Part shown: piece after piece, positions 8,717 through 17,016 of the stretch
Position numbering within the stretch: position 1 is the first letter of the stretch
Layout: each line of letters starts with the position of its first letter
From: Gammaproteobacteria bacterium
GTDB lineage: Bacteria; Pseudomonadota; Gammaproteobacteria; Steroidobacterales; Steroidobacteraceae
Assembly (NCBI GenBank): GCA_028870355.1
Contig: JAGWPU010000154.1
Location: 1 to 39,758, forward strand
Length of the DNA stretch: 39,758 nucleotides
Direction: 5' to 3'
Position numbers and translations under genes: made by a program
The notes under the pieces: generated by a model
Databases searched by the model: none
The model's input: only the letters and a program-made list of their open reading frames with translations
Told to the model about the DNA's origin: nothing

Positions 8717-9748
8717 ATGCCTGCGACCCTCGAAGCCACCTTGATCCCGGGAGACGGGATCGGACCGGAAATCGTCGAATCGACCGTGAAGGTCCTCGAA
8801 GCGGTCGGCGCGCCGTTTCGATGGGACGTGCAGGTCGCCGGTCTCGAAGGCGTCCGCACCGCGGGGGATCCCCTGCCCCCGCGGACGATCGACAGCATCA
8901 AGCGTACCCGACTCGCTCTCAAGGGCCCGCTCGAGACCCCGTCGGGGGGAGGCTACCGTTCCTCGAACGTGCGCCTGCGCGAGGAGTTCAAGCTGTACGC
9001 GAACCTGCGGCCCGCGCGCACCTTGATCCCCGGCGGTCGATTCGACGCGGTCGACCTGATCGTCGTGCGCGAGAATCTCGAGGGGCTGTACATCGGCCAC
9101 GAGCACTACATCCCGATCGACGACGATCCGCACGCGGTCGCGATCGCGACCGGCGTGAACACCCGTCAGGGGTCGCGCAAGATCCTGGAATTCGCGTTCG
9201 AGCATGCGATCGCCGCGGGCCGCCGGAAGGTCACGATCGTGCACAAGGCGAACATCATGAAGGCGCTCACCGGCATCTTCCTCGAGACCGGGCTCGACCT
9301 CTACGAGAAGCGCTACAAGGGTCGGTTCGAGCTCGACGCGGTGATCATCGACGCCTGCGCGATGAAGCTCGTGCAGAACCCGTGGCAGTTCGACGTGCTG
9401 GTCACGACGAACCTGTTCGGCGACATCCTCTCCGACCTCGTCGCCGGCCTCGTCGGTGGGCTCGGCGCCACCCCGGGCGCGAACATCGGCAGCGACGCGT
9501 CGATCTTCGAGGCGGTGCACGGTTCCGCGCCGGACATCGCCGGCAAGGGCGTCGCGAATCCGACCGCGCTGATGCTCGCGGCGGCGATGATGCTCGATCA
9601 CTGCCGTCTCGGCGCCGAGGCGCAGCGGCTGCGCGCCGCGATCGACGCGACGCTGAACGTCGATCGCGTGCGCACGGCCGACTTCGGCGGCCACGACGGG
9701 ACCGCCGAATATACGCGCGCGATCCTCGAGCGGCTCGCGAAGCCCTGA
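8717..9748 (+). CDS. icd: NAD-dependent isocitrate dehydrogenase
   Basis: This enzyme oxidatively decarboxylates isocitrate to 2-oxoglutarate in the TCA cycle. The 343-residue protein is of the short beta-decarboxylating dehydrogenase type. Motifs are [12 protein letters not shown] (9-20), the substrate loop [15 protein letters not shown] (74-88), NLRPAR (96-101), [11 protein letters not shown], Lys177 in VHKANI, and the metal-binding LFGDILSDL (233-241). The cofactor region reads [16 protein letters not shown]. An Asp (273) stands where NADP-dependent enzymes have Lys-Tyr, which indicates NAD preference. Isopropylmalate dehydrogenase and tartrate dehydrogenase are relatives, but the substrate loop fits isocitrate. 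It stands 20 bases before the ABC transporter genes. NAD-type enzymes of this length are known from Xanthomonas and Acidithiobacillus. Confidence 0.9.
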   Translation: MPATLEATLIPGDGIGPEIVESTVKVLEAVGAPFRWDVQVAGLEGVRTAGDPLPPRTIDSIKRTRLALKGPLETPSGGGYRSSNVRLREEFKLYANLRPARTLIPGGRFDAVDLIVVRENLEGLYIGHEHYIPIDDDPHAVAIATGVNTRQGSRKILEFAFEHAIAAGRRKVTIVHKANIMKALTGIFLETGLDLYEKRYKGRFELDAVIIDACAMKLVQNPWQFDVLVTTNLFGDILSDLVAGLVGGLGATPGANIGSDASIFEAVHGSAPDIAGKGVANPTALMLAAAMMLDHCRLGAEAQRLRAAIDATLNVDRVRTADFGGHDGTAEYTRAILERLAKP

Positions 9749-9768
9749 AGACCGGCCGTCGCCGCTCG

Positions 9769-10692
9769 ATGTCCCCCGCGATCTCGATCCAACGGCTCGT
9801 CAAGCGCTACGACTCCGGTCACGTCGCGCTGCACGGGATCGACCTCGAGATCCAGGCGGGCGAGATCTTCGCGCTGCTCGGTCCGAACGGCGCCGGCAAG
9901 AGCACCCTGATCAACATCGTCTGCGGGATCGTCACCCCGACGGAGGGTCGAGTGCTCGCAGGCGGCCGGGACGTCGTCCGCGAGTACCGGGCCGCGCGCG
10001 CCTTGATCGGGCTCGTCCCGCAGGAGCTCGCGACCGACAACTACGAATCGGTGTGGGCGACCGTGAAATTCAGTCGCGGGCTGTACGGTCGGTCGCCGAA
10101 CCCCCGGTTCCTCGAATCGCTCCTCGACGCGCTGTCGCTCGCCGACAAGCGCGACGCTCGCATCATGACGTTGTCCGGCGGGATGAAGCGCCGGGTGATG
10201 ATCGCGAAGGCGCTCGCGCACGAGCCGCAGATCCTGTTCCTCGACGAACCGACCGCCGGCGTCGACGTCGAGCTGCGTCGCGACATGTGGGCGCTGGTGC
10301 GCCGGCTCCGGGACCAGGGGGTCACGATCGTGCTCACCACCCACTACATCGAAGAGGCCGAACAGATGGCCGATCGGATCGGCGTGATCGACCGCGGCTC
10401 GCTGGTCCTCGTCGAGGACAAGCGCACGCTCATCGACCAGCTCGGCGAGCGGCAGCTGCGACTGGTGCTGCGCCGCCCGCTCGATGCGATTCCCGCGGGG
10501 CTCGCGGACCTGGGCCTGGAACTGCGCGAGCGGGGCGACGAACTCGTATTCACCTACGATGCGACGCGGGCGATCGACGTGTCGGCGCTGCTGCGCCGTC
10601 TGACCGACCTGTCGATCGAGATCGCCGACATGCAGACGCGTCAGTCGTCGCTGGAGGAGATCTTCGTGAAACTCGTGGGACGACGTTCGTGA
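9769..10692 (+). CDS. yadG: ABC-2 type exporter, ATP-binding subunit (YadG-like)
   Basis: This is a 307-residue ATPase that would power the membrane protein encoded next. Walker A is GPNGAGKST (38-46), the Q-loop is at VPQE near 83-86, the signature is LSGGMKRR (135-142), Walker B is LFLDEP (156-161), and the H-loop is His192. The surrounding sequence closely follows E. coli YadG in length and detail ([31 protein letters not shown]). The last 90 residues form the accessory C-terminal region common in drug and polysaccharide exporters. The start is the ATG at 9769; an open frame extends far upstream but overlaps icd in another frame. The stop overlaps the permease start (GTGA). The transported substrate is not known for this family. 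Confidence 0.92.
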   Translation: MSPAISIQRLVKRYDSGHVALHGIDLEIQAGEIFALLGPNGAGKSTLINIVCGIVTPTEGRVLAGGRDVVREYRAARALIGLVPQELATDNYESVWATVKFSRGLYGRSPNPRFLESLLDALSLADKRDARIMTLSGGMKRRVMIAKALAHEPQILFLDEPTAGVDVELRRDMWALVRRLRDQGVTIVLTTHYIEEAEQMADRIGVIDRGSLVLVEDKRTLIDQLGERQLRLVLRRPLDAIPAGLADLGLELRERGDELVFTYDATRAIDVSALLRRLTDLSIEIADMQTRQSSLEEIFVKLVGRRS

Positions 10693-11495
10693 GCGCGCCA
10701 CTGCCGCGCCCGGCGCCGTTCACGCCGCCGCGCTTCAACGGTCACGGGGTGCTCGCGATCTACCGGTTCGAGCTCGCGCGCGCGGCACGGACCCTGATTC
10801 AGTCGCTCGTGACGCCGGTGATCACCACCTCGCTCTACTTCATCGTGTTCGGATCCGCGATCGGCACCCGGATGAAGAGCGTCGGCGGCGTGCCCTACGG
10901 GGCGTTCATCGTCCCCGGACTGATGATGCTCACGCTGTTCACCGAGAGCATCGCGAACGCGTCGTTCGGGATCTTCTATCCGAAATTCACCGGGACGATC
11001 TTCGAGCTGCTGTCCGCACCGATCTCGCCCCTCGAGACCGTGCTCGGCTACGTCGGCGCGGCGGCGACGAAATCGGTCGCGATCGGCGCGATCATCCTCG
11101 GCACGTCCTCGCTGTTCGTCCCGATCAGCATCCTGCATCCGGTCGCGATGGTCGCGCTGCTGCTGCTCACCGCGACGACGTTCAGCCTGTTCGGGTTCAT
11201 CGTGGGCATCTGGGCGAAGGGCTGGGAACAGATCCAGATCATCCCGGCGCTGATCATGACGCCGCTGACCTTTCTCGGCGGGGCGTTCTACTCGATCGAC
11301 ATGCTCCCGCGACCCTGGCGCACACTGAGTCTGTTCAATCCGGTCGTCTACCTGATCAACGCGTTCCGGTGGAGTTTCTACGGGGCGTCCGACGTCGACA
11401 TCAGGATCAGCGTCGCCTTCACGCTCGGCTTCCTGGCGGTCTGTTCCGCGGCCATCGCCGGGATCTTCCGCACCGGCTACCGGCTGAAGAACTGA
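10689..11495 (+). CDS. yadH: ABC-2 type exporter, membrane subunit (YadH-like)
   Basis: This 268-residue integral membrane protein has about six predicted membrane segments and matches YadH-type permeases. Landmarks are [17 protein letters not shown], the hydrophobic [25 protein letters not shown] sequence (here [18 protein letters not shown]) and [14 protein letters not shown]. The start is the GTG at 10689, whose first bases overlap the ATPase stop (GTGA), giving [16 protein letters not shown] before the first membrane helix. With the preceding gene it forms a minimal exporter. The open frame upstream of 10689 is the shadow of the ATPase gene. Confidence 0.92.
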   Translation: MSAPLPRPAPFTPPRFNGHGVLAIYRFELARAARTLIQSLVTPVITTSLYFIVFGSAIGTRMKSVGGVPYGAFIVPGLMMLTLFTESIANASFGIFYPKFTGTIFELLSAPISPLETVLGYVGAAATKSVAIGAIILGTSSLFVPISILHPVAMVALLLLTATTFSLFGFIVGIWAKGWEQIQIIPALIMTPLTFLGGAFYSIDMLPRPWRTLSLFNPVVYLINAFRWSFYGASDVDIRISVAFTLGFLAVCSAAIAGIFRTGYRLKN

Positions 11496-11542
11496 GATCC
11501 CGGCCGCTGTCCGTTGCGGCCGACGTCCACGGCGAGTTGCGC

Positions 11543-11558
11543 TATCATCGCCCGCATG
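11543..11558 (+). promoter_or_regulatory. Candidate leaderless promoter of the hydrolase gene
   Basis: A -10-like TATCAT (11543-11548) is separated by 7 bases from the ATG at 11556, so transcription would start at or next to the A of the start codon. No Shine-Dalgarno sequence lies in between, and no good -35 is visible. This fits a leaderless mRNA but rests on spacing alone. Confidence 0.4.
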
Positions 11559-12515
11559 AACCACCGCACCTCCCACTCGATCCGACTCGCCGGCCTCCTG
11601 CTCTGCACGCTCGCACTCCCGGCGTGGCGCGCGCACGCCGCCATGCCCGCCGCGACGCCCGCGGAGGGGCCGCCGCTGAAGATCAACCTCGATGCCTTCG
11701 AGGCGATGAAGAAGAAGGCGGCGTTGCCGGACGGGATCAAGCTCGCGTACCTGCAGATGGGCGATCCCAACGGTCCGCCCGTGGTGTTGATCCACGGCTA
11801 TACCGACAGCGCGCGCGATTGGGTCCCGATGCTGCCGTACCTGCCGAAGCGCTTCCGCCTGATCCTCGTCGACCTGCGGGGCCACGGCCAGTCGAGCAAG
11901 CCCGATTGCTGCTACGACCTGTACGACTTCGCGTACGACGTGAAGCTCCTGCTCGACCACCTGCACGTGCGCAAGGCCGACATCGTCGGCCACTCGCTCG
12001 GCTCGCTGATCGCGCAGCGCTTCGCCGAGACCTGGCCGCAGCGCACGAACCGCGTCGTGCTGATCTCCTCGACCGGCGGCCGCAATCCCTGCGAGCCGGC
12101 GAGCAAGCGGCAATTCGACTTCGCCGCGCAGATCCGCGCACAGAAGGCGCCGCTCCAGGCCAACTCCCCGTTCATGCGGGAATGGTGGAGCTCGCCGACC
12201 CCGGTGAACCGCGAGTTCATCCGGCGCGAGCGGCAGGACGCGGCGAAGATTCCATTGCGCGTGTGGCTCGCGGTGCTCGACCAGGCGCTCACGAACCCGG
12301 ACCTGCAGACGATGCTCCCGCGCTTGAAGGCGCCGACGCTGCTGATCTGGGGGAGCAAGGATCCGATCATGGGTCCGCAGGACCGCGCGTCGCTCGAGGC
12401 CGGTCTGCCGCACGCCGAGGTGAAGATCTTCAAGGGGCTCGGCCACAACCCGTTCTGGGAGCAGCCGCGCGCGGTCGCGACGGTGATCGCGCGGTTCCTC
12501 GAGAAGCGCGGCTGA
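11556..12515 (+). CDS. Secreted alpha/beta-fold hydrolase
   Basis: The 319-residue protein begins with a Sec signal peptide (about 1-29, hydrophobic core LAGLLLCTLALPAW, probable cut after AHA). It is followed by an alpha/beta hydrolase domain. The oxyanion motif is HGYTD (80-84), then DLRGHGQS (106-113). The nucleophile is Ser147 in GHSLGS, the acid Asp269 in WGSKDP, and the base His297 in GLGHNP, so the triad is complete. The cap region (about 185-245) is helical. It should be periplasmic or secreted. The substrate is unknown; esterase, haloalkane-like or lactone hydrolase activities are all possible. A vicinal Cys pair (PDCCYD, 118-119) in the cap entrance is notable. It ends 34 bases from the convergent permease gene. 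Confidence 0.9.
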   Translation: MNHRTSHSIRLAGLLLCTLALPAWRAHAAMPAATPAEGPPLKINLDAFEAMKKKAALPDGIKLAYLQMGDPNGPPVVLIHGYTDSARDWVPMLPYLPKRFRLILVDLRGHGQSSKPDCCYDLYDFAYDVKLLLDHLHVRKADIVGHSLGSLIAQRFAETWPQRTNRVVLISSTGGRNPCEPASKRQFDFAAQIRAQKAPLQANSPFMREWWSSPTPVNREFIRRERQDAAKIPLRVWLAVLDQALTNPDLQTMLPRLKAPTLLIWGSKDPIMGPQDRASLEAGLPHAEVKIFKGLGHNPFWEQPRAVATVIARFLEKRG

Positions 12516-12529
12516 CCCGATCAGCCCGG

Positions 12530-12547
12530 GCGGGCCGCGCGGCCCGC
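12530..12547. terminator. Perfect GC palindrome between convergent genes
   Basis: An 18-base perfect palindrome (GCGGGCCGC/GCGGCCCGC) lies between the hydrolase stop (12515) and the permease stop (12550). It could form a hairpin in both transcripts. With no loop spacing and no U-run it is a weak candidate for an intrinsic terminator. Confidence 0.3.
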
Positions 12548-12549
12548 GA

Positions 12550-14079
12550 TCACAGGGCCTCCGGCGCGATCGCGGCCGAGGGGGACGGTGCCGGATCGGA
12601 CTGCGCCTCCATGATCGGGTCGAGCCCGATGTCCGCGCGCACCGCGTCCGCCCGATCCTTCTCCAGGTCGAGCGACCGGCAGCTCCACACGTAGACGATC
12701 GCCGATACCGGCAACCCGACGAGCATCGCGACGTCGGCGCCGCCGAGCGCCCGTGCGATCGGCCCCTTGTACAGGTCGGTGCTGAAGAACGGAATCATCG
12801 CGGCGAATCCGACGAAGTACGCGACTAGCCCGCGCCAGTTCCAGCGTCCGTACATCCCGTGCGGATTGAAGATCTCCCGCACCGAGTAATGACCCTTGCG
12901 CACCCAGTAGAAGTCGACCAGGTTGATCGCCGTCCACGGGGTGAACAGATACAGGAGGATCGCGAGGAATTCCCCGAATTGGGTGACGAAGTCGTGCGAC
13001 GCGGCGAGCGCGAGGCTCGTCGCCGCAACGGCGGAGAGGAGCAGCGCGAGCAGCCGTTTGCCGAGCGATGGCTTCACCGAGGCGAGCGAATCGGCGACGC
13101 TCATCAGGGTGAGCGACGCGCCGTAGAAGTTCAACGAGGTGATCGTGACCAGTCCGAGCAGCGAGCAGATCAGTAGCGGCTTGCCGAAATGCGGCAGCAC
13201 CGCGTCGGCCGCCGCGCGCAAGGCGGCGACCACCTCCAGGTGCGGGAACGCCGCCGCGGCGACCGTGCCGACCAGCATCGTCCAGGTGCCGCCGATGAAG
13301 GCCCCGAGGTAGGTCCACCAGAACGACGCGGTCACCCCGACGTCCCGCGGCAGGTACCGCGAATAGTCGGACACGTAGATCGACCATGAGACCTGGTAGG
13401 ACGCCGCCGCGAAGACCTGGGCGAGAAACGGCACCGCGACGAACTGCCGCCAGTCGAGTTCGGCCGGATCGAAGCCGCCGTGCCACGACACGGCGGCCGT
13501 GAACACCAGCAGCGCGACGATCAGCGTGTAGGCGATCAGGCGCTGTGCGACGTGGATCAGGTCGTACCCGACGACTGCGAAGAACACCGAGAGCGCCGTG
13601 AAGCCGATCATCGTCGGGGCCGCGGGACCGCCGTAGAGACTATGGATCGTCTGCGCAGCGAGAATCTGGTTGAACGCGTTGTATCCGATGTACGCGATCA
13701 GCGCGACGCCCCAGACGAGCAGCGCGCCGACGTAGCCGAACTGCGGCCGCGACTGGATCATCTGCGGCAGCCCGAGCTGCGGACCCTGGGTCGAATGGAA
13801 GGCCATGAAGAACGTGCCGAGCGCCGAACCGAGCACGACGGCGACGGCCATCCAGACGAGGTTCCCGCCGAGCGCGACGCCGACCACCCCGGTCGCGACC
13901 GTCGCCAGATGCGCGTCGCCCGCGAACCAGACGGGCCACAGATGCCAGACCTTGCCGTGCCGCTCGGCGAGCGGCACGTAATCGATCGAACGTCGCTCGA
14001 TCAGCCGGCCGCCGACGCGGCCCCGTTCTGCATTTGCCAATGATCGCCCCCAGCCGTGACCCGAGTCCGCGAACCTCAC
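12550..14079 (-). CDS. NCS1-family nucleobase:cation symporter
   Basis: The 509-residue polytopic protein has about 12 hydrophobic segments. It carries family hallmarks such as the N-terminal IEQRSIDYVPL-like motif (here IERRSIDYVPLAERHGK), GSALGTFFMAFHSTQGPQLG, QMIQSRPQFGYVGA, and YVSDYSRYLPRD. It is predicted to import a purine, pyrimidine, hydantoin or related ring compound with Na+ or H+. The exact substrate cannot be told from the sequence. The annotated start is a GTG at 14079; the first 25 residues are unlike the family, so translation might begin later, although no better start with a Shine-Dalgarno is visible. It has a candidate promoter directly upstream and no catabolic nucleobase gene adjacent. 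Confidence 0.88.
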   Translation of the reverse strand: MRFADSGHGWGRSLANAERGRVGGRLIERRSIDYVPLAERHGKVWHLWPVWFAGDAHLATVATGVVGVALGGNLVWMAVAVVLGSALGTFFMAFHSTQGPQLGLPQMIQSRPQFGYVGALLVWGVALIAYIGYNAFNQILAAQTIHSLYGGPAAPTMIGFTALSVFFAVVGYDLIHVAQRLIAYTLIVALLVFTAAVSWHGGFDPAELDWRQFVAVPFLAQVFAAASYQVSWSIYVSDYSRYLPRDVGVTASFWWTYLGAFIGGTWTMLVGTVAAAAFPHLEVVAALRAAADAVLPHFGKPLLICSLLGLVTITSLNFYGASLTLMSVADSLASVKPSLGKRLLALLLSAVAATSLALAASHDFVTQFGEFLAILLYLFTPWTAINLVDFYWVRKGHYSVREIFNPHGMYGRWNWRGLVAYFVGFAAMIPFFSTDLYKGPIARALGGADVAMLVGLPVSAIVYVWSCRSLDLEKDRADAVRADIGLDPIMEAQSDPAPSPSAAIAPEAL

Positions 14080-14098
14080 CGGCTCGTCGAACCTCGGG

Positions 14099-14128
14099 AT
14101 CCTAACCGGCCGGGACCGCTCGCGGCAA
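14099..14128 (-). promoter_or_regulatory. Candidate promoter of the NCS1 permease
   Basis: On the minus strand TTGCCG (14123-14128) and TAGGAT (14099-14104) are spaced by 18 bases. The predicted RNA start near 14092 leaves a leader of about 13 bases before the GTG at 14079. Confidence 0.4.
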
Positions 14129-14129
14129 T

Positions 14130-14155
14130 GCGGACCGGCATCGGCACCGGTCCGC
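14130..14155 (-). terminator. Second hairpin behind the small exported protein gene
   Basis: GCGGACCGG (14130-14138) pairs with CCGGTCCGC (14147-14155), a 9-bp stem with an 8-base loop and no U-run. It lies just upstream of the candidate permease promoter and would separate the two minus-strand genes. Confidence 0.4.
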
Positions 14156-14171
14156 CCGCCGCGAACCCCGG

Positions 14172-14199
14172 CGCGCCGCGAGCCTCGGCTCGCGGCGCG
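14172..14199 (-). terminator. Strong hairpin right after the small exported protein gene
   Basis: A perfect 12-bp stem (CGCGCCGCGAGC pairing with GCTCGCGGCGCG, 4-base loop) begins 5 bases past the stop at 14205. There is no U-run, so it may act by RNA stabilisation or as a U-less terminator. Confidence 0.55.
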
Positions 14200-14204
14200 T
14201 CACC

Positions 14205-14702
14205 TCAACGACCGCCGTCGCCGTGCCGATCGCCGTGATCGTCGCCGTGGTCGTCGCCGCGCCGATGCCCGTCGCGCCGATCCCAGCCGCGATGCTCGCC
14301 GCGATCGCGCCGATTCCAGCCGCGGCGATCCTCGCGCTCGCGCCAGGCGCGGTGCTCACGCTCGTCGTAGTCGCGCCGCGCCGGCAGGTACACGTCCCGG
14401 TACCAGCGGTCACGGACGAAGTACACCGGGCGATCGCAGGCATGGAACTCGGCGCAATGCTCGCGCCAGTCCCGTTCATAGCCCGGCGGCACGTGCAGGT
14501 ACATCGGCGGCAGCGCCGGCGCGGCATACGGCGGTGGCGCGACGAGGACCGGCTGCGAGTAGATCAATTGCGGCGCCGGGACGTTGCCGAGGTTGATCTG
14601 CCCGTAGAGGCCGGGCTGGTTGAACGAGATCGAAAAGCCGACGTTGCCGGCGAAGGCAGCGGGCGCCGCCAGCATCGCCGCGACCCAGAGGAGTTTTCTC
14701 AT
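14205..14702 (-). CDS. Conserved exported protein with an Arg/Asp/His-rich tail
   Basis: The 165-residue protein starts with a signal peptide (MRKLLWVAAMLAAPAAFA). The conserved first half follows, NVGFSISFNQPGLYGQINLG, then PQLIYSQPVLV, and YLHVPPGYERDWREHCAEF with two Cys residues (in HCAEFHAC), and PVYFVRDRWYRDVYLP. I recognise this as a widespread uncharacterised periplasmic family of beta- and gammaproteobacteria, without known function. The last 55 residues are almost entirely charged (Arg, Asp, Glu, His, Gly), with repeated DDHGD-like units, and are probably disordered or metal-binding. The start at 14702 follows GGAAG. An ATG at 14717, following GGAG, would add five residues and is also possible. 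Confidence 0.85.
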   Translation of the reverse strand: MRKLLWVAAMLAAPAAFAGNVGFSISFNQPGLYGQINLGNVPAPQLIYSQPVLVAPPPYAAPALPPMYLHVPPGYERDWREHCAEFHACDRPVYFVRDRWYRDVYLPARRDYDEREHRAWREREDRRGWNRRDRGEHRGWDRRDGHRRGDDHGDDHGDRHGDGGR

Positions 14703-14830
14703 TGATCCGCTTCCCATGATGGTTGCTCCGAATGCGTGCCGATCGCGCCGCGGGAGCCTGACGACGACCCCGAAGCCGTGCGCTCGACACGACCGAAGTA
14801 TCGGCGAATTCGAAAGGGATTGGCGAGACC

Positions 14831-14868
14831 TTTCATGCAGTTTTACCGTAAATTCATGAACTGTACGG
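14831..14868. promoter_or_regulatory. AT-rich direct repeat in the divergent interval before the AsmA gene
   Basis: Two similar copies of TTCATG-(C/A)A-(G/C)-T(1-3)-TAC-(C/G)G start at 14832 and 14853, 21 bases apart, i.e. two helical turns. TTTACCGTAAA (14842-14852) between them is itself palindromic. The interval 14703-14988 separates divergent genes and is otherwise GC-rich, so this AT-rich patch is a plausible operator or promoter region. No regulator can be named. Confidence 0.3.
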
Positions 14869-14976
14869 AATCACATGCTGCCGTTTGGCGACACTTGCGC
14901 GGGTCGCTTGCAGGAATCCGCAAGCCTGGCTCGCGGCCCGCGACGAGTGCGCGTCCGGCGGCGCGGGAGCATGCGC

Positions 14977-14991
14977 TATACTGCGCCGATG
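14977..14991 (+). promoter_or_regulatory. Candidate leaderless promoter of the AsmA-family gene
   Basis: A near-consensus -10 TATACT (14977-14982) is followed after six bases by the ATG at 14989, which would coincide with the transcription start. No Shine-Dalgarno precedes that ATG and no good -35 is seen. The arrangement is the classic leaderless layout. Confidence 0.45.
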
Positions 14992-16998
14992 CGCACGATG
15001 AAGTGGATCGGTATCACGCTCGCCGCGCTGGTCGTCCTGATCGCCGCCCTGCTCGCGTCGGTCGTGGCGTTCGTGAATCCGAACGACTACAAGCCCCAGA
15101 TCGAACAGTACGCCTCGAGCGCGACCGGCCGCGCGCTCTCGCTGCCCGGCGCGATTCGTCTGTCGGTGTTCCCCTGGATCGCGCTGCGGCTCGGGCCGGC
15201 CACGCTCGGGAACCCACCCGGCTTCGGTCGACAGCCGTTCGCATCGGTGCGCCACGTGTCCTTGCGGGTCAAGTTGCTGCCGCTGCTGTTGCACCGGCGC
15301 CTGGAGATCGGCCGCATCGAGATCGACGGTCTGGATCTGCGGCTCGAGCGCGATGCGGCGGGCCGGGGCAACTGGCAGGGAATCGGCGGCACGTCGGGCA
15401 CAGCGGCCCCGCCGGGCGCTGCGAGCGAAGGCCTCGGCGCACTGCCGCAACTCGCCGGCATCACGCTCACCGACGGACGCATCCGCTACGGCACACTCCT
15501 CGCCGATCACGTCGATCTCGACGTCGGGCATCTCGGCCCGGGCGTCGAAGTGCCGGTCAAGCTCTCGCTGGACCTCGCGACCCATCCCGGGACCCCGGCG
15601 TTCCCGATCGCCGCGAGCTTCGATTTCACGCCGGACGCCGCGCTGCGCCGATTCCGCTTCGCGACCCTGACGCTGCACGGCAAATTGCCGCCGAAGGCCC
15701 CGGGTGCGGCAGCGACCTGGGATTTCTCGGCGCCGGGTTCGAGTCTCGATCTGCACGCCCAGACCGCCGAGGTTCCCCGGTTCACGCTGCATCTGGCGGA
15801 CGCCCGCATCACCGGCGAACTCCGCGCGACCGGCCTGCTGGGGACCCCTCGATGGGCCGGCGGCCTGCACCTCGATCCGCTCTCGCTGCGGCAATGGCTC
15901 GATCAGCTCGGAATGAAGCTGCCGAGGACACGGGACGCGAAGGCGCTGACCCGCCTCGCCGTGACGACCGATTTCGCGTATTCGGCGCCCGCGATCCACC
16001 TGTCGAATCTCGACTGGCAACTCGACGAGACCGAGGTGCGCGGCAGCGCGACGATCACGAATCTCGCGACGCACGCGGCGACGTTCGACCTCAGCGCGAA
16101 CCGGATCGATCTCGACCGGTATCGGAGTCCGGATTCCGCGAGCGCCCCGGCGACGCCGTCCACCGCGCCCGCGACCGACCCCTTGAAGGGCCTGAGCCTC
16201 GACGGACGGCTCGCAATCGGCGATCTGCGCGTCGCCGGGCTGCATCTCAGCCAGGTCCGCATCGGAGTCTCCGCCAGCGGCGGCGTCCTCCGGGTCGCCC
16301 CGGCGAATGCCGCGCTCTACGGCGGGAGCGCGACGGGCCAGGTCACGATCGACGACCGTACCGCGGTCCCCGGCCTGCGGGTCACGGAGAAACTCACCGG
16401 CGTCGACGTCGCTCGCCTGCTGCAGGATTTCGCGCAGACCCGCCGGCTCTCGGGACGTGCCAATCTCAGCGCGACCTTGGCCGCTCGCGGCCGCGGGACG
16501 AATGCGATGCTGCGTAGCTTGAGCGGCCACGTCGCCGCGAACGTGACCGGCGGTGCGATCGAGGGCATCGACCTGTGGTCCGACGTCAATCACGCGATCT
16601 CGCTGTGGCAGCACCACACGCTGTCGACCGATTCCGGCTCGGGACGCACGAGGTTCGATGCGCTGTCGGCGTCGGCGACGCTCGTCGACGGCATCGCGAC
16701 CACGAAGGACCTGACGATCGCGTCCCGAACCCTGCGCGTGACCGGCGAGGGCACCACGAACCTGCCGACGCGCGCGATCGACTATCGCCTGCAGGTCCGG
16801 ATTCCGAGTTCCCCGACCGCGAGTGCGCCCGCGCTCGCCGCGGTACCCGTCATGGTCACCGGAACGCTGACCGCACCGAAGGTCAGCCCGGACCTCGAAG
16901 GGCTCGCGAAGGCCTCGTTCGGTCGCGAGCTTCGTCAGCGCGGCGACGCGCTGAAGAAGAAACTCGAGGAGAAGCTGAAGAGCCTGCTCGGTCACTAG
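14989..16998 (+). CDS. AsmA-family inner-membrane-anchored periplasmic protein
   Basis: The 669-residue protein has one N-terminal membrane anchor (about residues 5-27) and a long beta-rich periplasmic body. The start region VAFVNPNDYKPQIEQYASSATGRALSL matches the AsmA N-terminal signature, in which the anchor is followed by N-P-N-D/E and a G-R-x-L/I motif. The C-terminal AsmA domain is recognisable near 520-620 (ANLSATLAARGRGTNAMLRSLSGHV and ITGGAIEGIDL-like sequence). AsmA-like proteins resemble VPS13-type lipid-transfer proteins and affect outer-membrane lipid homeostasis; that role is by family only. The start at 14989 is chosen because of the anchor and promoter; a second ATG lies three codons on. 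The downstream DUF885 gene follows after 18 bases and is probably cotranscribed. Confidence 0.9.
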   Translation: MRTMKWIGITLAALVVLIAALLASVVAFVNPNDYKPQIEQYASSATGRALSLPGAIRLSVFPWIALRLGPATLGNPPGFGRQPFASVRHVSLRVKLLPLLLHRRLEIGRIEIDGLDLRLERDAAGRGNWQGIGGTSGTAAPPGAASEGLGALPQLAGITLTDGRIRYGTLLADHVDLDVGHLGPGVEVPVKLSLDLATHPGTPAFPIAASFDFTPDAALRRFRFATLTLHGKLPPKAPGAAATWDFSAPGSSLDLHAQTAEVPRFTLHLADARITGELRATGLLGTPRWAGGLHLDPLSLRQWLDQLGMKLPRTRDAKALTRLAVTTDFAYSAPAIHLSNLDWQLDETEVRGSATITNLATHAATFDLSANRIDLDRYRSPDSASAPATPSTAPATDPLKGLSLDGRLAIGDLRVAGLHLSQVRIGVSASGGVLRVAPANAALYGGSATGQVTIDDRTAVPGLRVTEKLTGVDVARLLQDFAQTRRLSGRANLSATLAARGRGTNAMLRSLSGHVAANVTGGAIEGIDLWSDVNHAISLWQHHTLSTDSGSGRTRFDALSASATLVDGIATTKDLTIASRTLRVTGEGTTNLPTRAIDYRLQVRIPSSPTASAPALAAVPVMVTGTLTAPKVSPDLEGLAKASFGRELRQRGDALKKKLEEKLKSLLGH

Positions 16999-17016
16999 CG
17001 CGAGGGCCCGAATCGC

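Noticed and set aside
8871..8883. An 11-base match to the tRNA-fMet 3' end as an att site
   Set aside because: The shared CCTGCCCCCGC lies inside icd and in inverted orientation, and it is a GC-rich string expected by chance. No integrase accompanies it.
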